Positions 1 through 8,810 are shown, counted from the first letter of the stretch. The stretch is 64,000 bases of DNA from Actinorhabdospora filicis (GCF_030269765.1 NZ_BSTX01000002.1:496001-560000); one strand, 5' to 3'. Numbers and translations are program-made. Notes: generated by a model not told the origin, from the sequence alone.

Positions 1-339
1 GAGCCGCTCATGGTCCCGATCGCTCTTCTTGCTGCCCACCGAGAGGTTGCCGCCGACGATGACGGGGACCTGGAGCAGGCCCGCCGAGCGCAGCGCGGGC
101 AGGTCCCGCAGGTCCTCATAGGCGTGTCCGTTGAGGCTGCCGATGATCACCGCCTCGGCGTCGGGATGGGCGGTGTGCGCCTCGGCGAACTCCTCCAGCG
201 GTGTGCAGACCCCGAGGTTGGTCACGGTGAACCCCGACTCGCGCAACCGCATCGCGATGAGGTGGTTGGCGACGGCGTGCGCGTCGCTGCGGGCCACGCC
301 GAGGATCACCTGGCGCGGTGGTGGGGACGTGGTGGTCAT
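1..339 (-). CDS. Methylaspartate (glutamate) mutase small subunit, B12-binding, partial
   Basis: The visible 113 residues form the cobalamin-binding Rossmann domain of glutamate mutase subunit S, which with its large subunit rearranges L-glutamate to (2S,3S)-3-methylaspartate. The order of motifs fits: VILGVARSDAHAVAN carries the Asp-x-His loop whose His would ligate cobalt (Asp19, His21), followed by IIGSLNGH (Ser-x-Leu loop) and VIVGGNLSVG (Gly-Gly loop). The usual Gly of Asp-x-His-x-x-Gly is Ala here. The start at 339 has a GGAGAGG ribosome site and lies 13 bp after the desaturase stop, so the genes are probably co-transcribed. The C-terminus, and probably the large subunit, lie beyond the window edge. 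In secondary metabolism this enzyme supplies 3-methylaspartate or its decarboxylated beta-amino acid. Family assignment is fairly sure; the exact substrate is inferred. Confidence 0.82.
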   Translation of the reverse strand, partial: MTTTSPPPRQVILGVARSDAHAVANHLIAMRLRESGFTVTNLGVCTPLEEFAEAHTAHPDAEAVIIGSLNGHAYEDLRDLPALRSAGLLQVPVIVGGNLSVGSKKSDRDHERL

Positions 340-352
340 GGGACCTCTCCTG

Positions 353-1579
353 TCAGTCGTCGAAGGCGGAGAACAGGTCGCGGCCGCTGATCGCGGCGAT
401 CCGGTCCACGCTGTACTCGCGCGGGTCGGCGGCCGAGAGGGAGTCGAAGACGACGCTGATCGCCGGGACCAGCCCCCACACGGCCCGGTACTGCGGCCAG
501 CCGGGGTGCCCGCCGTCCACATCGGCCTGACGCTCGAAGACGTACCCGGCCCACTCCCGGCTCATCGGGCGGCGATGGTGGAAGTCGTGGCAGACGGTGT
601 CGCCGGTGAGCACCAGATAGCGGGACGGGAAGTGCAGCAGCAGCATCCGCGCCCACCACCGCGCCCACCGTCCGACATGGACGATTCCGCGGCCCGGCTC
701 CGGCGCGGCCTCACCGATGAAGATCGCGTTGGTGAGGCTCCCGAAGTAGTCGCGGCCCTTGCGTTCGGCGGCCAGCGGCGAGGGGAAGGTGTGCTTGACG
801 CACAACCGCAGCGTGTTGCTCACCTGGTAGGGCACCGTCAGCGGCCACACCCAGCACACCAGCGCGAACGGCCACCAGCCCGTCCACACCAGCGCCACCG
901 CGATCAGCAGGTAGACACCGGCGGTGACATAGCGGGTCCGCGCCGAGGCCGGCTGGAAGTAGGAGCGGATCCGGCCGATGAGGAACCGGGCGTGGAACAC
1001 CGGATTCACCAGCGTCACCAGCACCCGCGCCCACATCCGCCGCCGCGACATCCCCGGCGCCAGCCGCAGCCCGATCAGGAACGCCTGGACCGTCGGATCG
1101 CGCACCGTCATGTGATGGACGGCGTGGTGATCGGCGACGTGCTCGACGGTGTAGCGCTCGAAGTCCTGCACCATCAGCACCCCGGCGATGACCCTCCCCA
1201 AGGGACGGTCCACCGACTGCCGCGCCCACAGGTTCCGGTGGGCGGCCTGGTGATAGACCATCATCCGCAGGTTCCGCATCCCGTGCAGCGACACCGCCCA
1301 CCCGGCCACCAGGACCGGCGAAAACCACCAGATCCCGGCCAGCAGACCCGACAGGGCCCAGCACGACAGGGCCAGCCCGCCGAGCATCGAGACGAAACCG
1401 AACACGACATGGTGGCCCGGCCGCAGCCTCGGCCCGCGCTGCCCGGTGTACGGCTTGCCGGTGAGATAGGTGAGCGGCAGCGCGAGCACCGGTCCCGCCG
1501 ATGGCATCGCGTCGCGGACTTCCGCGGCCTCGCGCTCGCCGATGAGCGCCGGATTGGTGGTGACGAGGCCGTCTGTCAT
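353..1579 (-). CDS. Membrane diiron fatty-acid desaturase family protein
   Basis: This 408-aa protein has the three histidine clusters of membrane diiron desaturases/hydroxylases: YHQAAH (His110/His114), HVADHHAVHH (about 147-156) and CHDFHHRRP near residue 345. Hydrophobic segments lie at about 58-95, 125-135 and 205-245. Such enzymes dehydrogenate or hydroxylate lipid or carrier-bound acyl chains at the membrane. The ATG at 1579 has an AGGGAGG ribosome site. It lies between the PLP decarboxylase (56 bp upstream) and the mutase subunit (13 bp downstream), which suggests that it works in the same pathway, perhaps on an aminoacyl or acyl group on a carrier protein. The substrate cannot be read from sequence. 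A housekeeping lipid desaturase is possible but less likely in this operon. Confidence 0.8.
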   Translation of the reverse strand: MTDGLVTTNPALIGEREAAEVRDAMPSAGPVLALPLTYLTGKPYTGQRGPRLRPGHHVVFGFVSMLGGLALSCWALSGLLAGIWWFSPVLVAGWAVSLHGMRNLRMMVYHQAAHRNLWARQSVDRPLGRVIAGVLMVQDFERYTVEHVADHHAVHHMTVRDPTVQAFLIGLRLAPGMSRRRMWARVLVTLVNPVFHARFLIGRIRSYFQPASARTRYVTAGVYLLIAVALVWTGWWPFALVCWVWPLTVPYQVSNTLRLCVKHTFPSPLAAERKGRDYFGSLTNAIFIGEAAPEPGRGIVHVGRWARWWARMLLLHFPSRYLVLTGDTVCHDFHHRRPMSREWAGYVFERQADVDGGHPGWPQYRAVWGLVPAISVVFDSLSAADPREYSVDRIAAISGRDLFSAFDD

Positions 1580-1635
1580 GACGCCTCCCTGTGAGACTGG
1601 TCGATCGTGTGGGGGTCGCTGTGGCCGGCGGCTCT

Positions 1636-3135
1636 TCAACCGGTCATCTCGGCGGCGGTGGCCAGGATCGTGTCGATGAGCTCGTCGAGCTGCGCGGTGG
1701 TGGTCGCCGGGTTGAGGAGCATGAGCTTGAGGCGAACCACGCGGGAGCCGTCCTCCTCGGTGGACCACGTGCGCGCCATGAGCGCGCGGCCCAGGGTGGC
1801 CAGGCGGCGGCGGAGTTCGGCGTTGAACGCGTCGGCGTCGCGCCCGTCCGGTGGCAGGTAACGGAACAGGACGGTCGAGAGCACCGGGGGCTCGGCCAGG
1901 TCCAGCAGCGGCTCGGATTCCACGCGCGCGGCGGCGTGGCGGGCCAGCTCGCAGCAGCGGTCGACGAGGTCGCCGATGCCGTCGACGCCGAGGACGGCGA
2001 GGTTGGCGGCGATCTTGAGCGCGTCGCTGCGCCGGGTCGCCTGCACGGAGGTGCCGTAGAGGCCCACGAAGCCGCCGTCGACGTCGTCTTGGGCGTTGAG
2101 GCTGGTGGCCTGGGCCGACAGGTGCCGCAGGGTCTGCTCGTCGCGGACGAGGAACATCCCCGCGGCCGCGGGCGCCCAGCCGAACTTGTGCAGGTCCATG
2201 GTCACCGAGTCGGCCTCGGCGATGCCGTCCAGCAGGTGCCGGCGCTGCTGGGAGAAGAGGGCGCCGCCACCGTAGGCGGCGTCGGCGTGCAGCCAGATCC
2301 CGTGTCGCCGCGCCAGTTCGCACAGCTGCGGGATGGGGTCCGACCAGCCGATGTCGGTGGACCCGGCGCAGGCGACGAGGATGACCGGCAGGTCGGTGTC
2401 GGGAAGGTCGGCGATGAAGCGCGCGGTCTCCTCGACGAGGATCTGCCCGCGCCGGTCGGTGGGCACGCGCAGGATGGCGTCCTCGCCGATCCCGGCGATG
2501 GCCGCGCCGCGCCCGATGGAGAAGTGGGTGGCGCTGCTGCACAGTACGACCGGCCGCACGCCGAGCCCGGAGAGCCCGGCCTTGGCCGCGCCGGTCCCGA
2601 AGCGGCGGTCGACGATCTCGTCGCGGGCCAGCAGCATCGCCATGATGTTGGACAGGCTGCCGCCGGCGGTGATGGTGCCGCCCGCGCCCGGCCCGTAGCC
2701 GATCAGCCCGTTGATGAGGGCGACGACGTGCCGCTCCAGCTCCAGGGCGAAGGGCCCGGCCTCCCAGGCGTGCAGGGACTGGTTGAGGGCGGCGGCGACG
2801 AGCTCGGCGGTGGTGGCGTACAGCGTCGGCGGGCACTGCATGCGTGCCACCGTCGCCGGGTCGGTGACGTCGATGGACCAGGTGGCGAAGGCGGTGAAGA
2901 GGCGGCGCATGGCCTCGTCGGGATCGGCGGCCGCGCGCCCGTCCAGGAGCTCCGGGAGGAGCTTGGCGGCGTGTGCGGCGGCCGAGTCGGGCCCGCCGGG
3001 GGTGACCGGCCCGGGGTTCTCCCGGGTGGCGGCCACGGTGTCGATGGCCGAGGTCAGCAGTGAGCGCAACCGGTCCAGCGCGGCCGAATCATTGAATGAG
3101 GTGAATAACGGCGTGCCGGGTGCCAGTGACGACAT
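1636..3135 (-). CDS. Group II PLP-dependent amino acid decarboxylase
   Basis: A 499-aa fold-type I decarboxylase of the glutamate/diaminobutyrate/aromatic amino acid group. Visible active-site elements are SATHFS (His204, stacking on the cofactor), WLHADAAYGG (Asp285, pyridine nitrogen) and MDLHKFGW (Lys317, Schiff base). Length fits the family. ATG 3135 has a GGGGAGGA ribosome site; a longer upstream frame exists but lacks one. With the mutase subunit two genes downstream, a plausible reaction is decarboxylation of 3-methylaspartate to 3-aminoisobutyrate, as VinO does in vicenistatin biosynthesis (known for that family). Aspartate, glutamate or diaminobutyrate are alternative substrates. The enzyme class is well supported; the substrate is inference from context. 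Confidence 0.88.
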   Translation of the reverse strand: MSSLAPGTPLFTSFNDSAALDRLRSLLTSAIDTVAATRENPGPVTPGGPDSAAAHAAKLLPELLDGRAAADPDEAMRRLFTAFATWSIDVTDPATVARMQCPPTLYATTAELVAAALNQSLHAWEAGPFALELERHVVALINGLIGYGPGAGGTITAGGSLSNIMAMLLARDEIVDRRFGTGAAKAGLSGLGVRPVVLCSSATHFSIGRGAAIAGIGEDAILRVPTDRRGQILVEETARFIADLPDTDLPVILVACAGSTDIGWSDPIPQLCELARRHGIWLHADAAYGGGALFSQQRRHLLDGIAEADSVTMDLHKFGWAPAAAGMFLVRDEQTLRHLSAQATSLNAQDDVDGGFVGLYGTSVQATRRSDALKIAANLAVLGVDGIGDLVDRCCELARHAAARVESEPLLDLAEPPVLSTVLFRYLPPDGRDADAFNAELRRRLATLGRALMARTWSTEEDGSRVVRLKLMLLNPATTTAQLDELIDTILATAAEMTG

Positions 3136-3423
3136 GGTCCTCCCCTTAGAATATGCCAGGGTCGCGAACGGTGGTTGCGGTCCGGATGGCGCGGCGTGAT
3201 TGAGGTGAGGCGCATTTGGCCGTGCGAGGCCGTGGCTGCGTGCCCCCCGACGATCACACAACCGAAGTTAGCATCATCCGTTAACACGGCGCAATGGAGA
3301 GAAATATGAACTCCGCCGAAGCGCACAATGTAATGAACTGAACGTTGCCGCGATTTCGCACAGTGCGGATCGCTATCGGAAGTGGGCCGGTAACGGCGGC
3401 CCGAATGGAGGGACGGGAGCACG

Positions 3424-4005
3424 ATGGACGGCCAACGCCTGAGCACCGCGATCTGGGAGCGCGCCGGGCGCGTCTCCCTGGAGATCGGCCGCCTCGACCG
3501 GGTCGGCGACCACCACCGGCTCAGCGGCACGGCGATCTACCGGGGCCGCGGCGGCCCGGTTGAGCTGCGGTATCGCGTCGAAACCGACGAGAACTGGCGC
3601 GCCCGCGAGGTCGACCTGGACCTCGACGACCCGGCCGGACCGGCCAGGCTGGAACTGCGCGGCGACGGCCAAGGGGCGTGGTGGCGCGACGGGAAGCCCC
3701 TGGATCTGGCGTTCCCGTGCGACGACGTCGACCTGGCGTTCACGCCCGCGACGAATACGCTGGCGATACGCAGACTGGCGCTGGAAAAAGGTCAAAGTGG
3801 CACCGCGCGCGTCCTGTGGGTGCCCGTGCCGTCATTTGTGGCACGAGCGGCAGAACAAACGTACACCCGCCTGGATGCGCGCACCTACAAATTCGCCGGA
3901 TCGGTGGGTGCCTACAAAATCACCGTGGACCGCAATGGCTGGGTACTCGATTACCCCGGCGGTGGCTGGACCGCCGCCGTGCACAAGGGCCCTAAATATC
4001 GGTGA
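3424..4005 (+). CDS. Putative glycolipid-binding domain protein
   Basis: The 193-aa protein matches the pattern of the putative glycolipid-binding family (DUF1089/PF06475): an alternating beta-rich chain with YRVETDENWRAREV near residue 49, GAWWRDGKPLDL near 84, a DVDLAFTPATNTLAIRRL segment near 103, and a terminal VDRNGWVLDYPGGGW. It has no signal peptide or membrane segment, so it is probably cytoplasmic. ATG 3424 has GGGAG upstream. It is divergent from the decarboxylase (288-bp gap with both promoters) and converges on the NRPS gene with 21 bp between stops, so it is embedded in the cluster but transcribed separately. Its biological role is not established; ligand binding is only the family's provisional name. 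Confidence 0.72.
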   Translation: MDGQRLSTAIWERAGRVSLEIGRLDRVGDHHRLSGTAIYRGRGGPVELRYRVETDENWRAREVDLDLDDPAGPARLELRGDGQGAWWRDGKPLDLAFPCDDVDLAFTPATNTLAIRRLALEKGQSGTARVLWVPVPSFVARAAEQTYTRLDARTYKFAGSVGAYKITVDRNGWVLDYPGGGWTAAVHKGPKYR

Positions 4006-4026
4006 CCTCTGGAAAAATGGTCGATG

Positions 4027-7000
4027 TCAGTTCTCGGGCCGGCCGCTCACCTCCGTCAGCAATTCCGCCAGCTCCTGGTCAGGCAGGGCGGCGATCATCC
4101 GCTCCTCGACCCGCGCGGCCAGGTCGGCCAGCACCGGGGCCTCGAACACGTCCTGCACCGACAGCTCGACCCCGCAGGCCTGCCCCAGCCCGGCCAGCAT
4201 GGCCACCGCCCGCAGCGAGTGACCGCCGAGGGCGAAGAAGTTGTCCCCGGCGCCGACGCGCTCCACACCCAGGATGTCCCGCCAGATGCCGGCCAAAACC
4301 TGTTCGGGGAAACTCTCCGGCGCCACGAACTCCCGCTCGCCGCCCAGCTCCGGCTCCGGCAGCGCCCGGTAGTCCACTTTGTTGTTCGGCGTCAGCGGGA
4401 TCGTCTCCAGCAGGATGTAGTGCGCCGGGACCATCACGCTGGGTAGATGCCGCGACAGTGACGCGCGCAGCGCGGCGGCGTCGAAGGCGCCCGGACCGGC
4501 CGGGACCACATAGGCCACCAGCGTCCGCCGCGAGCCGATCGCCGGCGCGGTCACCACGACCGCCCCGACCGACTCGTGCCCGGCGATGACGCTCTGGATC
4601 TCGCCCAGCTCCACCCGCAGCCCGTCGATCTTCACCTGGGTGTCCAGCCGCCCGTGGAACTGGATCGTCCCGTCGGGCAGCCACCGCACCCGGTCACCGG
4701 TCCGGTAGATCCGCGACTCGGGGCCCGGCCGGAACGGGTCGGGCAGGAAGTGCACGGCGTTCAGGTCGGGCCGGTGGTGGTAGCCCAGCCCGACGCGCGG
4801 ACCGCCCAGGTACAGCTCGCCCCAGATGCCCACCGGCAGCGGCGCCATGCGCTCGTCGAGGATGTAGGCGGTGGTGTTGTTCATGGGCCGCCCGATGGGC
4901 ACCGAGGGCCAGTCGGCCGGGATCTGCCCGATCTGGAGGGTCACGCTGAACGCGGTGACCTCGGTGGGACCGTAGCCGTTGACCAGCCGGACGTCCGGCA
5001 TCGCAGCGCGTACCTTGCGGACGTGCGGGATCGACAGCGCGTCCCCGCCGATCATGAACTGCCGCAGCCCGTGCAGCCGGTCCAGATGCGTGTCGATGGT
5101 GAGGTTCGCCAGCGGCGCCACCAGCCACAGCGTGTTGACGCCCTGCTCGACGACCGTCCGCGCCACCCGCGCCGGAGTCGGCACGCCCGATGGCAGCAGC
5201 ACCACGCGTCCGCCGTTCAGCAGCGGCCCGAAGATCTCCAATGTGGACGCGTCGAAGGACAGTGGCGAGATCTGCAGGTAGGAGGTCTCGGCGTCCAGCG
5301 CGAGGATGTCGGTGTTGATGACCAGCCCGACCACGCCGCGGTGGATGGTCTCCACGCCCTTGGGCCGCCCGGTCGAGCCGGAGGTGTAGACGACGTAGGT
5401 GAGGTCACCGGCCTCATTGACGTTGTCCGGATCGGCGTCGGGACAGGCGTCGATCTCGGCGCGGTCCCGGTCGACGACGATGATCTCCGGCGGCGGCGAC
5501 GGGATCACCCCCAGCAGCCGCTCCTGCGTGATGAGGTAGCGGGCCCCGGTGTCGGCGACCATGAAGTCGAGCCGCTCGGGCGGATAGGCCGGATCCAGCG
5601 GCACGTACGCGCCACCCGACTTCAGCACCCCCAGCACCGCCGGGAGGAAGTCGAGGTCGCGCTCCAGGCACAGCCCGACGAAGTCGCCGCGCCCGACACC
5701 GGCCGCCCGCAGCCGGTGCGCGATCCGGTTGGCCCGCGCGTTCAGCTCGGCATAGGTCAGGTGCGCGCCCTCATAGGTCACCGCCCGTACATCAGGGCTG
5801 CGCAGCACCTGCTCCTCGAAGAGCTCCTGGACGGTCACCTCGTCCGGGTACGGGACGTCGGTGGCATTGAAGTCCTCCATCACCAGCCGCGTCTCGGCCG
5901 CGTCCAGCAACGGCAGCTCCGCGATCGCCCGGTCGGGCCCCGACAGCATCGCCTTGAGCAGGATCAGGAAGTGCCGCGCCATGCGCTCCACGGTCGCCTC
6001 GTCGAAGAGGTCACGGCGGTAGGCGATCGCCAGCCGCCGCGCGTCGCCGAGCCCGTCCAGCCACCAGTCCAGGTCGTAGAGGCTCGCCCCACTGTGGCCG
6101 TACCCGGCCGCGGTCACCCGCGCCGCCCCGAACGACAAATCCGGGGTCACGTGCGTACCGGTCAGCACCTGGAAGATCGGGCTGCGCGAGGGATCGCGCG
6201 GCGGGTCCAGGGCCTCCACCAGCGTCGGGAACGGCAGCGGCGGGGGAGCGGCCTCGGCGTCCAGCAGCGCCCGGAACCCGGCGTTCTCACCCAGCAGCCC
6301 GCGCCGGACGGTGATGTTCCCGACCGGCCCGAGCGTGCGGCTCCACTGTGGATCGGGCCCGGCCGCCTCGCCCAGCGCCAGCAGCTCCTGGCCGGTGTAG
6401 CGGTGCAGCAACGCCTGCACCGCACCCGCCCACACCTCGCCTGCCGAGCGGCCCTCGGCCGCGGCGAACGCGTCCACCGCCTCGGCCAGCTCCGGGTCGA
6501 TCGCGGTGGTCCACAGGCTCGCGGCGTACCCGGCGCCACTGGGCCGGTTGCGGTCGGTGGGCAGCTCCAGCGGCGGAATCCCCGCCAGATGCTCCCGCCA
6601 GCTCCTTGTCACGTCCCCCAGACCCGGATCGGCCAGCCGCGCACGCTCCCCGGCGGCGAAGGCGGCGAAACCGTCCCCGCCCGGCAGACCCGCGAAGGCC
6701 TCGGCCAGCGCCAGCCCGAAACCGGCCAGCCCGGCCCTATCCAGCGCGATCTGATGCGCGCCGACCAGCAGCTCGTGCTCGTCCTCACCCAGCCGCAGCA
6801 GCCGCGCCCGCAACAGCGGCCCGGTCGCCAGGTCGAAGGGCTCGGCGGCGAACTCCCGCCGCGCCCGCTCCACCGCGCCCGCTTCGCTGGAGCCGCTCAG
6901 GTCCAGTAACGGCAGCGCACCGGCCTCGGCCGCCGAGACCACCGGCACGGGCCGGCCGTCCCGCGCCACGACCACCGTGCGCAGCACCGGATGACGCTCC

Positions 7001-7146
7001 ACCAGCGCCCCGAGGGCACCGGCCAGGGCATCGACGTCGAGCGCGCCACCGAGCCGCGCCCACCACACCACTGTGGACACTGGCGCGTCGGCGAACTGGT
7101 CGAGGAACCACAGGCGTTCCTGAGTCGCGGACAGCTCTGCAGGCAT
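4027..7146 (-). CDS. One-module NRPS (C-A-PCP) with degenerate condensation domain
   Basis: A 1039-aa single-module peptide synthetase. The C domain (about 1-420) keeps LSATQERLWFL and RHPVLRT, but the HHxxxDG core reads AHQIALDR (His131-Gln132, Asp136-Arg137), so the catalytic second His is missing. The A domain (about 435-930) has VVYTSGSTGRPKG, NGYGPTE, YRTGDRVRW and PLTPNNKVDY. Aligning by eye to GrsA gives pocket residues D-A-L-W-M-G-G-A-F-K, close to codes reported for valine-type domains. The PCP carries DNFFALGGHSL with the phosphopantetheine Ser at 977. There is no TE, E or reductase domain. ATG 7146 follows a GGAGGG site. It probably loads one hydrophobic amino acid for other enzymes. 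The specificity prediction is tentative. Confidence 0.88.
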   Translation of the reverse strand: MPAELSATQERLWFLDQFADAPVSTVVWWARLGGALDVDALAGALGALVERHPVLRTVVVARDGRPVPVVSAAEAGALPLLDLSGSSEAGAVERARREFAAEPFDLATGPLLRARLLRLGEDEHELLVGAHQIALDRAGLAGFGLALAEAFAGLPGGDGFAAFAAGERARLADPGLGDVTRSWREHLAGIPPLELPTDRNRPSGAGYAASLWTTAIDPELAEAVDAFAAAEGRSAGEVWAGAVQALLHRYTGQELLALGEAAGPDPQWSRTLGPVGNITVRRGLLGENAGFRALLDAEAAPPPLPFPTLVEALDPPRDPSRSPIFQVLTGTHVTPDLSFGAARVTAAGYGHSGASLYDLDWWLDGLGDARRLAIAYRRDLFDEATVERMARHFLILLKAMLSGPDRAIAELPLLDAAETRLVMEDFNATDVPYPDEVTVQELFEEQVLRSPDVRAVTYEGAHLTYAELNARANRIAHRLRAAGVGRGDFVGLCLERDLDFLPAVLGVLKSGGAYVPLDPAYPPERLDFMVADTGARYLITQERLLGVIPSPPPEIIVVDRDRAEIDACPDADPDNVNEAGDLTYVVYTSGSTGRPKGVETIHRGVVGLVINTDILALDAETSYLQISPLSFDASTLEIFGPLLNGGRVVLLPSGVPTPARVARTVVEQGVNTLWLVAPLANLTIDTHLDRLHGLRQFMIGGDALSIPHVRKVRAAMPDVRLVNGYGPTEVTAFSVTLQIGQIPADWPSVPIGRPMNNTTAYILDERMAPLPVGIWGELYLGGPRVGLGYHHRPDLNAVHFLPDPFRPGPESRIYRTGDRVRWLPDGTIQFHGRLDTQVKIDGLRVELGEIQSVIAGHESVGAVVVTAPAIGSRRTLVAYVVPAGPGAFDAAALRASLSRHLPSVMVPAHYILLETIPLTPNNKVDYRALPEPELGGEREFVAPESFPEQVLAGIWRDILGVERVGAGDNFFALGGHSLRAVAMLAGLGQACGVELSVQDVFEAPVLADLAARVEERMIAALPDQELAELLTEVSGRPEN

Positions 7147-7526
7147 GGAGGGGCCCTCCCGGGTCGACGGGTGCTGAACGTCCCGACACTAAACACACAC
7201 GAAGAGTGAGGGGAAGGGTTGACAATTTCAGCGAATAGGCGTTTTCATCCGACTCTATTCTCCACCTCGTCGATGGGCTTACGGTGCACATTGGACCGAT
7301 GGGGACGAGTCGCCCGGCCTTTCACCCTGCCGCCGTCCCGGCGTCACCCAACGTCACACCGGGCGCTCCCCGAGGTCCACCGGCGCCGCAATGCGTCCAC
7401 ATCGGACACCGGCGCCGGGTCCACCGTGACGCGCCCACCGCGTCGCGCCACGATCCCCTCCGGACACTTCGTCGCGCCCGGAGAACCCCACTCCCGCATC
7501 GGCACGGCCGAAGGAGGACCCTTCCC
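7147..7526. other. Divergent intergenic region, NRPS / antiporter
   Basis: 380 bp between divergent genes. The NRPS-proximal part is comparatively AT-rich and holds a TTGACA hexamer at 7219-7224 on the plus strand without a convincing -10 at the right spacing. The part nearer the antiporter is GC-rich, about 250 bp, and would be its long leader; no riboswitch or terminator hairpin was recognised. A plus-strand open frame through it is judged a compositional extension of the antiporter gene, because the ribosome site lies just before 7527. Confidence 0.5.
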
Positions 7527-8810
7527 ATGGCGCACGATTCGGCGCTCATCCTGCTCGCCCTCGCCGTGATCCTGGTGGCCTGCAAGATCATGCACCTCGT
7601 CTGCCGGGCCATCGGCCAGCCCGCCGTCATCGGCGAGATGGCCGCCGGCGTCCTGCTCGGCCCTTCACTCTTCGCCGCCCTCGCCCCCGGCGTCCACGCC
7701 CACCTCTTCACCGACGACGTCAAATCCGCCGTCGGGACCATGAGCCAGATCGGGCTGGTCCTGTTCATGTTCACCGTGGGCCTGGAGTTCTCCACCGGCC
7801 AGATCCGCAGCGGCGTCAAAGTCGGCTTCGCCGTCTCCCTCACCGGCATGGCCGTCCCCCTCGGCCTCGGCGTCGGCTTCGCGTTCCTCCTCGCCGGACC
7901 CGTCGACCTCTTCCCCGACGGCGTATCGGTCCCCGTGGGCGCCCTCTTCCTCGGGCTGTTGCTGGCCATCACCGCCTTCCCGGTGATGGCCCGCATCATC
8001 ACCGACCGCGGCATCGGCGGCACCCGCTACGGCACCGTCTCCCTGGCCGCCGGAGCCCTCGACGACATCGCCGCCTGGAGCCTCATGGCCCTCGTCCTCG
8101 CCCTGGCCGGAACCGCCGGCCCCGGCGAGATCTGGCTGACTCTCGGCGGCCTCGCCCTCCTGATCGCCGCCGCGATCCCCGGCCGCCACCTCCTGCGCCG
8201 CGCCCTGGAGTCCCGCCGCGTCCAGGCCGCCGACGACCTCGTGCTGGCCGTCATCGTCCTGCTGCTGATCGCCTGGTTCACCTCGATGATCGGCCTGCAC
8301 GCCGTCATCGGCGCCTTCGCCCTGGGCGTCCTGATGCCCCGCAACGAACGCACGGCCCGCCTGGCCGAGCTGATCCGCCCCCTGACCGTCGGCCTCCTCG
8401 TCCCGCTCTTCTTCGTGTCCTCCGGCCTGCGCACCGACTTCCGCGTCCTGGACTCCCCGGTGATCCTCCTGGCCGGTGCCGCGCTCGTCGTCCTCGCCTT
8501 CGCCGGGAAACTCGTCGCCTGCTCCCTCACCGCCCGCCTCCTCCACGAGGGCTGGGCCGACTCCCTGCGCATCGGCCTGCTGATGAACACCCGCGGCCTC
8601 ATGCAGCTCGTCGCCCTCAACGTCGGCCTCCAGGCCGGGCTGGTCACCCCCACCCTCTTCGCGATGGTCGTCATCGTCGCCCTCGTCACCACCCTCTGCG
8701 CCTCACCCGGCCTCGCCCTCATCGACCGCCTCCGCCGCCGCGCCGACCTGCGCGCCCCCGTCCCCCTGCTGGAACGCGCACCCGACTCCGACGGCCTGCC
8801 GCGCAAGTGA
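7527..8810 (+). CDS. CPA2-family cation/proton antiporter
   Basis: A 427-aa, almost entirely hydrophobic protein with about 12 membrane segments and no C-terminal TrkA-N domain. GQPAVIGEMAAGVLLGPS near residue 30, LFMFTVGLEF near 82 and GALDDIAAWSLM near 180 (paired Asp typical of the ion-binding site) are hallmarks of the KefB/NhaA-like monovalent cation:proton antiporter-2 family. It would exchange Na+ or K+ for protons across the cell membrane. The in-frame region upstream of 7527 was excluded because an AAGGAGGA ribosome site lies at 7511-7518. It stands alone, ending in a terminator hairpin shared with the convergent membrane gene. The ion selectivity is unknown. Confidence 0.9.
   Translation: MAHDSALILLALAVILVACKIMHLVCRAIGQPAVIGEMAAGVLLGPSLFAALAPGVHAHLFTDDVKSAVGTMSQIGLVLFMFTVGLEFSTGQIRSGVKVGFAVSLTGMAVPLGLGVGFAFLLAGPVDLFPDGVSVPVGALFLGLLLAITAFPVMARIITDRGIGGTRYGTVSLAAGALDDIAAWSLMALVLALAGTAGPGEIWLTLGGLALLIAAAIPGRHLLRRALESRRVQAADDLVLAVIVLLLIAWFTSMIGLHAVIGAFALGVLMPRNERTARLAELIRPLTVGLLVPLFFVSSGLRTDFRVLDSPVILLAGAALVVLAFAGKLVACSLTARLLHEGWADSLRIGLLMNTRGLMQLVALNVGLQAGLVTPTLFAMVVIVALVTTLCASPGLALIDRLRRRADLRAPVPLLERAPDSDGLPRK

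Noticed and set aside
131..1594. Long plus-strand open frame over the desaturase and mutase genes
   Set aside because: It is antisense to genes with clear motifs, rich in Arg/Pro/His, and follows from GC3 bias.
1580..2836. Minus-strand open frame running into the desaturase gene
   Set aside because: It overlaps the decarboxylase in another frame; the desaturase has its own ATG and ribosome site at 1579.
4576..6909. 777-codon plus-strand frame
   Set aside because: Antisense to the NRPS gene, low-complexity Gln/Arg/Val composition, no domain.
7219..7247. TTGACA at 7219 as antiporter promoter
   Set aside because: No acceptable -10 hexamer at 16-18 bp, and it is 300 bp from the start, so it is only noted.
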